DNA from: Eggerthellales bacterium | GTDB taxonomy: Bacteria; Actinomycetota; Coriobacteriia; Coriobacteriales; Eggerthellaceae | NCBI GenBank assembly: GCA_029225085.1 | Contig: JAQXVU010000052.1 | Span: 93,878 to 157,877, forward strand | Reading direction: 5' to 3' | Length of the DNA stretch: 64,000 nucleotides | Shown: positions 46,350 through 54,540 of the stretch, in pieces | How the letters are laid out: every line of letters begins with the position of its first letter | Numbering within the stretch: position 1 is the first letter of the stretch | Position numbers and translations under genes: made by a program | Notes under the pieces: model-generated | Databases searched by the model: none | What the model was told of the DNA's origin: nothing | What the model saw: the letters and a program-made list of their open reading frames with translations, nothing else

Positions 46350-47828
46350 ATGAACAGGTCCCTCCCTCTGATCATCGCCCTCATTGCCGCCCTCAGCCTT
46401 CCTGGCTGCGGGGCCTTTAACGACGCCTCGGCACCAAACGAAGCAGGACAGGAAGCCGCACAAGATCAGAGGGCCGCCCAAGGTCAAGAGGCCGCCCAAG
46501 AGGAAAAAACCGCCTATGAAGAGCCGGGTGAAGGGCAGATCATCGATATCGGAGCCTCTGACTACGTTCTGAGCATCCCCGCCGACTATCGCAAGGTCAC
46601 CAAAGACCTGCAGTACCTGCAAATCGCCTCCTATAGCAAGGACGACGCAACCTTCCTGAACATCTACGAATGGGTCAGCGACAAGAACCTCACGGGCCTC
46701 GTAGATACCGCCATCAACAACGACCACCAGGGAGCGGTTGCGGAAATGTGCTCTGAGGGTTCCCTCGCCTACGCCTGCCTGGTGAACCGAGAGGCCTACA
46801 AGGGGGCGGACTGCAACATCGTCAGCTTCCTGTTCAAGCAGGGGTCCCTCTGCACCGAAGTGGAGTTCTGCTTCCCTCGCTCCTATTCCTACGCCGAGAA
46901 GGCTGCTAAGGCCATGTTCAGCCGTCTTGAACCAGCGAACGGCGAGAAGGCGAAAGACCCCTCCTACAAGGCTCTGGGATCCGCAAAGCTCTATCTGGCA
47001 TGCCCCGAGGGCTTCTCTAAGACCAAGACGCCCCTCGCTGATGGGGCCAAGGTGTCCTACGCCACCGCAGACAGAGGCATCACCCTGTCCCTCTTCAGCT
47101 ACACGGGCTTAGAAGACCTCTCCTCCGAGCTCGGCAAGGCCACCAGATCCCTGCAGAAAGCCGGTTATGAGCTCGGCGAAACCCGCAGCGCCTCTGTGGC
47201 TGGACTGTCCTGGCGCGTGGTGGAATGGGCTTCAGGCACCGACGAAGACGACTCTGCCAGCTCGTTGCGCCAAAGGCTGTACCTCACGCAACGGGGAACC
47301 AGCTGCACCGCCCTGCTTTTGAGCTACGAAGCGGACCAGCAACTTGACGCCGAGGAGATCCTGGCGTCCCTTCGCACCGTGCGCAAGGCCTCAACCATCA
47401 TGCAGGTAGGAGCAACGCCTCTCACCCTGACGCCCTCGGCGTCTACCACGTCGGCCTCCTGGGAAGCCAGCTTGGCCGGTGAAGAGGTGCTCGGCGCTTA
47501 TAGCGACCCCTTCTCTCGCACCCTCTGGAAGGTCTCTCAGCTTCCCGCCAACCAAGTAGCCACCGACCTATCGGGGTTGCAGAAATGGGCCGAGAAAAAC
47601 ATCAGGGGATTCTCCGAGCCCCTCACCATCTCACTCGCCGACGTTCCCATGCTGAAGTATCAGCATACGGTTCTTTCAGGGGATCAGGAGCTTAACTGCT
47701 TGGGATACGCCTTCATCTGGGAGGACAAGGTGATGATTCTCACCTTCAGGTTCGACGGATCGGATTTCACTTGCCAGAACTACGCGGAAAACCTCACCAA
47801 CACCTTCGCGCTCACCTACGCCTCGTAG
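46350..47828 (+). CDS. Predicted surface lipoprotein of unknown function
   Basis: 492 residues. Type II signal peptide: NRS, hydrophobic IIALIAALS, then lipobox LPGC (Cys20). A Gln/Glu/Ala-rich linker (about 22-55, with repeats AAQ-Q) leads to two similar beta-rich domains, each with a short strand-helix pattern (IPADYRKVTKDL; CPEGFSKTKTPL). This suggests an anchored binding protein. No known domain is recognised. The ribosome site is poor. Located next to, and divergent from, the nuclease-helicase. Confidence 0.7.
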   Translation: MNRSLPLIIALIAALSLPGCGAFNDASAPNEAGQEAAQDQRAAQGQEAAQEEKTAYEEPGEGQIIDIGASDYVLSIPADYRKVTKDLQYLQIASYSKDDATFLNIYEWVSDKNLTGLVDTAINNDHQGAVAEMCSEGSLAYACLVNREAYKGADCNIVSFLFKQGSLCTEVEFCFPRSYSYAEKAAKAMFSRLEPANGEKAKDPSYKALGSAKLYLACPEGFSKTKTPLADGAKVSYATADRGITLSLFSYTGLEDLSSELGKATRSLQKAGYELGETRSASVAGLSWRVVEWASGTDEDDSASSLRQRLYLTQRGTSCTALLLSYEADQQLDAEEILASLRTVRKASTIMQVGATPLTLTPSASTTSASWEASLAGEEVLGAYSDPFSRTLWKVSQLPANQVATDLSGLQKWAEKNIRGFSEPLTISLADVPMLKYQHTVLSGDQELNCLGYAFIWEDKVMILTFRFDGSDFTCQNYAENLTNTFALTYAS

Positions 47829-47893
47829 CCAGGGCCACCTCGCAACCTGACGAAGTCCCAAAACTCTCGCTCCGCAGCCAAAGGCCCTGAAGA

Positions 47894-47922
47894 CAAAAAA
47901 AATGACCTGCGAGGCAGGTCAT
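47894..47922 (-). terminator. Terminator after tRNA-Lys
   Basis: TGACCTGC-GAG-GCAGGTCA stem; on the minus strand it is followed by eight T. Confidence 0.9.
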
Positions 47923-47934
47923 GAAGAATTCAAA

Positions 47935-48010
47935 TGGTGGACCGTCGGGGACTCGAACCCCGGACCTTGGGATTAAGAGTCCCCTGCTCTACCAACTAAG
48001 CTAACGGTCC
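47935..48010 (-). tRNA. tRNA-Lys (CTT)
   Basis: Acceptor GGACCGT/ACGGTCC, discriminator A, encoded CCA. Anticodon loop CTCTTAA gives CTT (Lys, codon AAG). All arms intact. Confidence 0.97.
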
Positions 48011-48104
48011 ATAAGAGTTATGTCTTTTGCGTCAAAGCGCTTTGCTATCTTAATGCTAAGTTCGTTCATTTGCAAGAACTTTTATTAACATTTTTAGCAG
48101 CGCA

Positions 48105-48181
48105 TGGGGTGGGTGATCGGACTCGAACCGACGACATCCAGAACCACAATCTGGCGCTCTACCGACTGAACTACACCCACC
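48105..48181 (-). tRNA. tRNA-His (GTG)
   Basis: Anticodon loop TTGTGGT gives GTG. Acceptor GTGGGTG/CACCCAC with the His-specific extra G-1 facing discriminator C, then encoded CCA. It lies 94 bp upstream of tRNA-Lys on the same strand, probably co-transcribed. Confidence 0.96.
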
Positions 48182-48315
48182 ATGGCGCGAGTAATTATTA
48201 TACGGTCTTTCCCCGATAGTGCAAGCCCTCAGATGAATGTTTTTTCTCATCTTAGATACGAGCCCATTTCTCACCTGCCGCAAACAGGAAGATTGTTTTT
48301 TGAATATCCCGTTCG

Positions 48316-48343
48316 ACCTTCAGAAACGAAGGTTCCCTATAGT
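48316..48343 (+). promoter_or_regulatory. Inverted repeat and -10 box before the antiporter gene
   Basis: ACCTTC (48316-48321) and GAAGGT (48328-48333) form a 6-bp inverted repeat immediately upstream of TATAGT (48338-48343), a likely -10 box about 54 bp before the start. Possible operator; no clear -35. Confidence 0.35.
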
Positions 48344-48396
48344 ATCTTCAATACCTGAAAAACACGTCAGCACATCATCTATAAGGAGCGTTCCCC

Positions 48397-50424
48397 ATGC
48401 CCACCATGGAGTTCATCATGCTCGCCGCAGTCGGCGTCCTCATCTCCGCCATTCTCACCCAGATCATCCCTAAGGTCTCAACGCCTCTGGTGCAGATCGC
48501 CATCGGCATGGTCATCGCCTTCATCGGCATCTCCCCCATCAGCATCGATCTGAACCCTGAGATCTTCCTGCTTATCTTTGTGGCGCCCCTTCTCTTCCAA
48601 GACGCCAAGCACGCAGATAAGGTGGCCCTCTGGAGCAACCGCACCAAGATCGTCTCCCTGGCTGTGGCCCTGGTTGTCGCCATCGTCCTCGCCGTGGGCT
48701 TCACCCTGAACCTGCTGGTGCCTTCCATCCCACTCGCCGTCGCATTCGCCCTCGGTGCCGCTCTTGGCCCCACCGACGCTGTTGCCGTCATCTCCCTGAA
48801 GGATTCCGTGAACCTGAACCGCAAGGAGAACGCCCTGCTCTCCGGCGAGGCTCTCATCAACGACGCATCTGGCGTTGTGGCCTTCCAATTCGCCATCGCC
48901 GCAGCCATCACCGGCACCTTCAGCTTGGTAGACGCAGGCATCGAGTTCGCCGTCCTCTTCTTCGGTGGCATCATTCTGGGCCTGGTCATGGCTACCGTGG
49001 TGAGCTTCGTGCAGAAGAAGATCGCCGGTATCGGTCTTGAATCGACCACCTTCTTCGTCCTGCTCGACCTGCTCCTGCCCTTCCTCATCTACGTCACCGC
49101 AGAAGGCATCCACGTCTCCGGCATTCTGGCCGTAGTTGCCGCCGGCCTGGTTCTGGGCACCAAGTCCGATCGTTCTATCGGCCCCAACCATGCCCGTCTC
49201 TCCATCGTTTCCAACAACGTATGGGACACCCTGCTGTACACCCTGAACGGCATCGTGTTCATCATCCTGGGCATGGAGCTCCCCGCCGCCGCAAACGCAA
49301 CCTGGCAGAACCCCGCCTATGACAACGGTCTGCTGCTGTTCGTGGTCGTTGTCATCACGGTGCTCATTGTAGTAGTACGCCTTCTGTGGTTCATCGGCCT
49401 CACGAAAGCCGAGAAAGACCCTCTCACCGGCGAGCGCATGCCCCTGAACAAAGAGCGCCTGTCCTCCGCCCTGGCCTGCACCATCGCAGGCCCTAAGGGT
49501 GCGGTGACCCTTTCCATCATGCTCTCTATGCCTTTCTCCGTCGGCGTCGACGAGCGCTTCTTCGTCATCTTCATCGCTTGCGGCGTTATTCTCCTGACGC
49601 TGCTGTTAGCGAACTTCATCCTGCCTATTCTCGCCCCAGCCGCACCTTCCCCCGCTAAAGATGAGATGGAAGATGCCGCTGAAATCCGCATCCAGATGCT
49701 GCGCAACGTCATCACCGAACTGAACGCCCACAAGACCCCGGCAAACGCATCAGCCACCCGCGCAGTCATCAAGGAGTACCGCGATCGCATCAATCGCATC
49801 TCCCAGGAAAACGCCGATGACGAGAGCGAGAAGCTGGCCCTGCGCATCGAGATCCTCCACTATCAGCAGGAGTTCGTTGAGCGCCTCATGGACGACGATT
49901 GGGTAGATGAGGCAGCCGGTTTCCGCTATGGCCGCATGCTGAACGCCCGCGAGGACATTCTCACCAGCCACCATTCATCTCGCTGGTTCTTCAAGACCAT
50001 TCTGCATCGCTTCCGCCAGAGCCTGCGCGCCCTTCGCCAGAACCTTCTGCGCACCTTCCCCGGCGTTGACGAGGGCGAAACGGAGACCAAGGTCCGCGAG
50101 ATTCAGATTCTCTGTGAGAAGGAGACCGTGCGCCATCTCGACCAGATGCTGAACTCCCCCACCTGCTCCTACACCCCCGACAACATCGTGGGCCTCATCA
50201 TGCAATACAACTCCTCTATCTATCGTTTGGAAAGCGTCAGCCCCTCCATCACCTCTATCACCAACACCACCGACAGCATGAGCGCCATCATGGACTTAGG
50301 CTTCGAGCTGGAACTGCAGCAGATTCAGGACTTCCTCGACGAAGGCGCCATCTCCCGCAGCCTGGCAGTGAAGCTTCGCGAGAACGTGAGCCTCATGCAG
50401 ATGGACAACGGCAACACGTTCTAA
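48397..50424 (+). CDS. CPA1-type Na+/H+ antiporter (NhaP-like)
   Basis: 675 residues. About twelve membrane helices in the first 420, with the family signature ALGPTDAVAVISL and SGEALINDASGVVAFQFA, where the N-D pair binds the ion. The long cytosolic C-terminus (about 425-675) is mostly helical with heptad-like patches, a regulatory tail. Exchanges cations for protons, probably for pH and salt balance. ATG at 48397 behind AAGGAG; a terminator follows. Confidence 0.9.
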   Translation: MPTMEFIMLAAVGVLISAILTQIIPKVSTPLVQIAIGMVIAFIGISPISIDLNPEIFLLIFVAPLLFQDAKHADKVALWSNRTKIVSLAVALVVAIVLAVGFTLNLLVPSIPLAVAFALGAALGPTDAVAVISLKDSVNLNRKENALLSGEALINDASGVVAFQFAIAAAITGTFSLVDAGIEFAVLFFGGIILGLVMATVVSFVQKKIAGIGLESTTFFVLLDLLLPFLIYVTAEGIHVSGILAVVAAGLVLGTKSDRSIGPNHARLSIVSNNVWDTLLYTLNGIVFIILGMELPAAANATWQNPAYDNGLLLFVVVVITVLIVVVRLLWFIGLTKAEKDPLTGERMPLNKERLSSALACTIAGPKGAVTLSIMLSMPFSVGVDERFFVIFIACGVILLTLLLANFILPILAPAAPSPAKDEMEDAAEIRIQMLRNVITELNAHKTPANASATRAVIKEYRDRINRISQENADDESEKLALRIEILHYQQEFVERLMDDDWVDEAAGFRYGRMLNAREDILTSHHSSRWFFKTILHRFRQSLRALRQNLLRTFPGVDEGETETKVREIQILCEKETVRHLDQMLNSPTCSYTPDNIVGLIMQYNSSIYRLESVSPSITSITNTTDSMSAIMDLGFELELQQIQDFLDEGAISRSLAVKLRENVSLMQMDNGNTF

Positions 50425-50442
50425 GGCGACGGCAAGACACCA

Positions 50443-50496
50443 AAGAGCCCCGACCCCCGCCCTCACTGAGGGACGAGGAGCCGGGGCTCTTCTATC
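50443..50496 (+). terminator. Terminator after the antiporter gene
   Basis: AGAGCCCCG...CGGGGCTCT stem, interrupted by an inner pairing of GTCC/CCTC type, then TTCTAT. The outer 9-bp stem is perfect; the tail is short. Confidence 0.65.
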
Positions 50497-50580
50497 GCAC
50501 GGCCGTTCTTAGGCCAACGCATTCATACCTCTATGTAGGCCATATCGATGCCTCTATGCGGGCCAAAGCCGCTGAAGCAA

Positions 50581-51555
50581 TTACGCCTTGCGGGCGATGC
50601 GGATCTCTCCCTTTTCGCAGCGGTTGCCCCATGCATCGATGAGCTCGTCGTCGCGGTACACGCAGACGATCTCGCAGTGGTTGGCGCACTTCTGGCAGAC
50701 CACCTCACGGGTGCGGAAATCGAAGTCGTCGATGTCGAAGCTGAAGGGCTTCCACTGGGCAACCGGGGAATCGGCAGCCAGCAAGGCCGCACCGTAAGCG
50801 CCCATCAGATGACCATCAGGGTCTACCAGCACCTTCATGCCCAAAGCGTCCTCGAAGGCCTTCACCACGCCCACGTTCTTGCTGACGCCGCCCTGGAATA
50901 CCACAGGGGACACGATCTTCTTGCCCTTGCCCACATTGTTCAGGTAGTTCACCGCAACGGCCTTGCAGAGGCCCGCGATGATGTCCTCGCGGGGATAGCC
51001 CACCTGAATCTTATGAACCAGGTCGGACTCAGCGAACACGGTGCAGCGAGCAGCGATGCTGGCGGGATGCTTCGAGGTCAGGGCGATCTCGCCGAACTCC
51101 TCCACTTCCACGCCCAGACGATGGGCCTGGCTAGAAAGGAAGGAGCCCGTTCCCGCAGCGCACAGGGTGTTCATGGCGTAATCGGTGGCGATACCGCCAT
51201 CGATGCAGATGATCTTGGAGTCCTGACCACCGATTTCCAAAATAGTACGCACATCGGGATGCAGATGGGTGGTTCCCACCGCATGGGCGGTGATCTCGTT
51301 CTTCACCACCGTCGCCCCCAAAATGGCGCCTACCAAACGACGAGCAGAGCCCGTGGTGCCCACTGCCATGACCTCCGCGTCGCCATAGCCGCCTTCCTGA
51401 AGCTGGCTTCGAAGTTCGTCGGCCACGCGCCTGGCAGCTACCGTAGGATTTCCCTCTGTCCAGAGATAGGAACGGGCGATGATGTTCTTGTCCTCGTCGA
51501 TGACGACGCCCTTAGTAGAGATAGACCCTGTATCGATTCCCAAAAATGCCTTCAT
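50581..51555 (-). CDS. 2-hydroxyacyl-CoA dehydratase activase (HgdC/BadF-like ATPase) with Cys-rich tail
   Basis: 324 residues. ASKHA-fold ATPase: GIDTGSISTKGVVID, EIGGQDSK. The [4Fe-4S] ligands C132 (NTLCAAGTGSFL) and C170 (ARCTVFAESDL) match those that bridge the HgdC dimer. Such proteins inject high-energy electrons into dehydratases at the cost of ATP. An extra C-terminal segment (about 283-324) has C-x2-C-x3-C-x3-C and a further Cys, absent from the short HgdC and possibly a second cluster. ATG at 51555 behind GAGGAAC. Last gene of a three-gene unit. Confidence 0.88.
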   Translation of the reverse strand: MKAFLGIDTGSISTKGVVIDEDKNIIARSYLWTEGNPTVAARRVADELRSQLQEGGYGDAEVMAVGTTGSARRLVGAILGATVVKNEITAHAVGTTHLHPDVRTILEIGGQDSKIICIDGGIATDYAMNTLCAAGTGSFLSSQAHRLGVEVEEFGEIALTSKHPASIAARCTVFAESDLVHKIQVGYPREDIIAGLCKAVAVNYLNNVGKGKKIVSPVVFQGGVSKNVGVVKAFEDALGMKVLVDPDGHLMGAYGAALLAADSPVAQWKPFSFDIDDFDFRTREVVCQKCANHCEIVCVYRDDELIDAWGNRCEKGEIRIARKA

Positions 51556-51567
51556 GTCGTTCCTCTC

Positions 51568-52794
51568 CTACCGGGCCTTGCCCATAGCAATCATGTCGTA
51601 GAATGCCTCGAGCCTGGTGTCGAGGCCCGTATCTGAGGTCTGAGAGTCATAGCTCAGATACAGAATGGGGATGTTGTAGTCCTTGCTGATGCGCTGCAAC
51701 GCCGGCATCACGTCGATCTCAGGAGTACAGCCCGAGGACTTCATGTGCACAATGCCGTCGAACCCCTCCTCGGCGTAGCGCTTGGCTGCCGCAAGGGTCA
51801 AAGACGACGTGGGACCCATGTCGTATTCCACATACTCGCTGATACCGGCCCTAAGATTCTTCTCGTTGTAGCGAAGGTTGCGGCTGGTCATGTTCAGCAT
51901 GCGCGCCATAGAGACGCCCATGGCCTGCAGCTTGTCCTCGATGCCCAAATTGCTGTGAGCGTCGACGGCGGTGAAATACTCTCCTACCAGGCCAACCCGA
52001 ATAGGATCGTTCGGAATGCGCTTAGGAACCGCCTCAAGGGCCTCCATGCCCTTCTTCTGGGCCGTCAGGAGGTCCTGCATGGTCTTCACTTGCATCATGT
52101 CATCGAAATAGGCCTTGCGCACCTTCTTGCATGCCCCAGGCTCCTCTTCGAAGCCGGCGACCTCGAGGTACAGGTCGTTGAAGCGATCGAGGGACTCGAT
52201 CATCTCGAGGGCCACCACGAACTTGGCGATGGCGCCGGGCATGGAAAGGTCGGGGTTAATCTTCTTCTTGCAGTACTGGACCGTCTCCTTAGCCGACTTC
52301 TCCGATACCTCGGAGAAGTTCACCATCTGAAACTCATAGCCCATATCTCGAAGAATCGACTCCTGCAGCTCGCCGTAGTAGCCCAGCCTGCAAGGACCGG
52401 AGAACTGCACCAGGGTGTCAGCGCCTAATTCCAGAGCTTCAATGTAGTCACCCAGGATATGCTTGAAGGGAGCGCACACGTAGTCATTAGAATTCAGGGT
52501 GCCGAGCTCGAGGGTACGTCGCGTTGCCTCGGGGAGACGTACGAAATCGGCGTCGAGGCACTCCTCTACGAAGAACCTGAAGGCGATGTCATAGTAGCCG
52601 TAGCGCATGAAGGCCACCTTACGGCGCTTGCCGGACCGAGGCCTCTCCTTCTTCACGCCCTTGCGCATGCGGTACAGAGGCTCAGGGAGGCTGTCCGAAT
52701 TCGCGACAGACGTGCGAATGTCGGTATAGACGCGCTTCAGGTTATCGAGGGCCTCACCGGTGTTAATAAGGTGCTTGCTCTTATCGTTCGGCAT
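51568..52794 (-). CDS. 2-hydroxyacyl-CoA dehydratase-related protein (subunit-like)
   Basis: 408 residues. Resembles the HgdB/HgdA-related part of large CoA-activase proteins (DUF2229 group). Cysteines in SNDYVCAPFKHILG, QFSGPCRLGYYGE and MKSSGCTPEI, and the ending SYDSQTSDTGLDTRLEAFYDM resembles the SGTAGLxTRIEAF end of dehydratase subunits. Likely binds an iron-sulfur cluster; a CoA substrate is not shown. The ATG at 52794 is chosen because AAGGAGG lies upstream; it overlaps the preceding gene by 14 bp, so the two are translationally coupled. Confidence 0.78.
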   Translation of the reverse strand: MPNDKSKHLINTGEALDNLKRVYTDIRTSVANSDSLPEPLYRMRKGVKKERPRSGKRRKVAFMRYGYYDIAFRFFVEECLDADFVRLPEATRRTLELGTLNSNDYVCAPFKHILGDYIEALELGADTLVQFSGPCRLGYYGELQESILRDMGYEFQMVNFSEVSEKSAKETVQYCKKKINPDLSMPGAIAKFVVALEMIESLDRFNDLYLEVAGFEEEPGACKKVRKAYFDDMMQVKTMQDLLTAQKKGMEALEAVPKRIPNDPIRVGLVGEYFTAVDAHSNLGIEDKLQAMGVSMARMLNMTSRNLRYNEKNLRAGISEYVEYDMGPTSSLTLAAAKRYAEEGFDGIVHMKSSGCTPEIDVMPALQRISKDYNIPILYLSYDSQTSDTGLDTRLEAFYDMIAMGKAR

Positions 52795-53827
52795 GGCCGT
52801 AACCTCCTTGCTTCTGGTAGCGAAGAATGTCGACGAAGCTCTCGATTCGCGTCTCGAGGCCCGCCGTACCACTCTGAGAGTCGACGGTGATAGAGAGAAT
52901 GGGCCTGCCCTTGATATAGCGCATGACGGCATCGTTGGTCATGGAATCAGGGCCGCAGGGGAAGGCGCTCACCAGCACAACGCCATCTATCTCGTCATGC
53001 AGCTCGAGGATAGTGCCGATCAGTTCCCTGTTCACCAACCAAGGAAGGGTCTCTGAGAACTCCCTAGAACGCTTGAAGGCACGAGACCTGTCGAAATGAT
53101 CGGCGTACAGCGGAATGGTTTCCATGCCGCGAAGCATATCGACGATGGGCTTTCCCACATAGGGGTCGTGGATGACATAGGGATGCGCCGCGATGAGAAT
53201 CTTCATCTTCTCCTGGCCCGCAGAATCAGTGGACCGCGAGCGAAGATCGGAGCAAAGCTCCTGATGGATCTTGCTGTCGTAGGAGTCCTGTTCCTTGCGA
53301 GCCCGCTCATAGGCCCTCTTCGCGGACTTGCGGGAGCGACCCATCTGCATACCGAGGGAGACAAAGGCATCCTCCTCGGAGATGCCGGCATACTCATCGA
53401 CATCGAGGGAAAGGACACGCAGGGAGAGCTGAGACTCAGGGGCGTCGTCGGAAAGCTGGGATTGGAAAACCGGTCCCTCGAACGTGGTCTTCACCAGATC
53501 GGGCAGCGACTGGAACTTCGTACAGAAGGATTTCCTCTTGCCGAGACGGTTGTAGCGGGGCACGAACACCGCATCGCAACATCCCATAAGGCTCCGCACA
53601 TGACCCAAGTAAATTTTGGAAGCAAGGCAGCACTCATCTACCGAAATGGCGTCTCCCTGTTCCACAATGAGCCTGTCGGTCTCATCGCTGAGAACAACCT
53701 GACAGCCCAATTCGGAAAAGAAGGTCTTCCACAGAACACCGAAGCGGTAATACAAGAACGCTCGGGGAATGCCCACCGTCGCAATGTCGCTGTAGGAACC
53801 CTGGCGCAACAGGTCGAAGGTTTTCAA
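52781..53827 (-). CDS. 2-hydroxyacyl-CoA dehydratase-related protein, second subunit-like
   Basis: 348 residues beginning VGIPRAFLYYRFGVLWKTFFSELG, typical of the DUF2229 group. Cysteines at SVDECCLASKIYLGH and SLMGCCDAVFVPR and in AFPCGPDSM suggest a cluster site. It ends TVDSQSGTAGLETRIESF, paralogous to the end of the next gene. TTG start at 53827 behind AGGAGG. In other genomes these two parts and the activase are often one long polypeptide; here they are three genes. Confidence 0.78.
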   Translation of the reverse strand: MKTFDLLRQGSYSDIATVGIPRAFLYYRFGVLWKTFFSELGCQVVLSDETDRLIVEQGDAISVDECCLASKIYLGHVRSLMGCCDAVFVPRYNRLGKRKSFCTKFQSLPDLVKTTFEGPVFQSQLSDDAPESQLSLRVLSLDVDEYAGISEEDAFVSLGMQMGRSRKSAKRAYERARKEQDSYDSKIHQELCSDLRSRSTDSAGQEKMKILIAAHPYVIHDPYVGKPIVDMLRGMETIPLYADHFDRSRAFKRSREFSETLPWLVNRELIGTILELHDEIDGVVLVSAFPCGPDSMTNDAVMRYIKGRPILSITVDSQSGTAGLETRIESFVDILRYQKQGGYGHAER

Positions 53828-53976
53828 GCGTATCCTCCTATCGAAGCAAGAGTCACTTCACAAGGTTCTCAATTTTAGAAGCGCACATTCACAAAGTAAA
53901 CGAACAGCGCGGGAACCCCACATAAACACAAAAACACCTAGACGAAATCTTGTTCGATGCCGCATTTTGCAATCAG

Positions 53977-54097
53977 GCAGCATGCGCCCAGGGAAGATCC
54001 TTCGGCCAAGCAGCATGCACTCGTGGAGGATCCTTCGGCCAAGCAGTATGTGCTCAGGGGGATCCATCGGCCAAGCATCATGTGCTCAGGGGGCCTC
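53977..54097. repeat. 33-bp tandem repeat, about 3.7 copies
   Basis: Units at 53977-54009, 54010-54042, 54043-54074 (32 bp) and a partial from 54075. Each reads GCAGCATG-x-GC-x-C-x-GGGGATCC-TTCGGCCAA with few changes. The first two agree at nearly all positions; later units diverge. The 33-bp period is a multiple of three. Confidence 0.8.
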
Positions 54098-54123
54098 AAA
54101 GAACACCCGCCGATCCCTAAAAC

Positions 54124-54155
54124 GCAAAAAGGCCGTGCCCTTACGGACACGGCCC
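54124..54155 (-). terminator. Terminator after fixX
   Basis: GGCCGTG/CACGGCC stem followed on the minus strand by TTTTTGCGTT. Ends the etf-fix cluster. Confidence 0.85.
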
Positions 54156-54192
54156 TGTGAGCGTTGTTTACCAACGCCTCTTTCAGCAAATC

Positions 54193-54540
54193 TTAGCCGA
54201 AGAGGTAGTTGATTCCGCCAGCACCCTCAGCGGTAGGAACAGGCATGCGCCAGGTGTCGATGATGGTCTCGCCACAGAGAACGCGGCAGGTACCGCACTC
54301 CAGGCAAGCAGCAACCTCGAAGTTCATGTTGCCGTTGTCGTCTACGCGATAAGCGGCAGCAGGGCAAGCGATAACCAGCTTGCGGAACTCCTCCTCGTAC
54401 TTCTCAAGCTCGGCGCCGGAAAGGCCCTCGTAAGGCTTGAGAACGATATGAGGGGTCTCCTCAACAACGTTTACGATGTTGTTAGCAGCCTTGGCGTCTA
54501 CAGACACCAGTGGCTCACCATTGTTTACAGGCTTCATCAT
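54193..54540 (-). CDS. fixX: FixX-like ferredoxin
   Basis: 115 residues. Cys in IACPAAAYR and the C-x2-C-x2-C-x3-C block in CLECGTCRVLC bind a [4Fe-4S] cluster. Partner of FixC, passing electrons between ETF-linked flavoprotein and quinone or other acceptors. The ATG overlaps the fixC stop by 4 bp (ATGA), so the two are coupled. The N-terminus is about 15 residues longer than in short FixX proteins. Confidence 0.92.
   Translation of the reverse strand: MMKPVNNGEPLVSVDAKAANNIVNVVEETPHIVLKPYEGLSGAELEKYEEEFRKLVIACPAAAYRVDDNGNMNFEVAACLECGTCRVLCGETIIDTWRMPVPTAEGAGGINYLFG

Larger units (their letters stand above)
53828..54192. other. 365-bp gap with tandem repeat and fixX terminator
   Basis: Apart from the 33-bp repeat and the terminator listed separately, the AT-rich first 110 bp presumably hold the promoter of the dehydratase-like operon. 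No gene is supported. Confidence 0.5.

Noticed and set aside
53938..54189. Minus-strand 83-codon frame with repeated CLAEGSS peptide
   Set aside because: The peptide repeats come from the 33-bp DNA repeat; the frame overlaps the fixX terminator and has no ribosome site.
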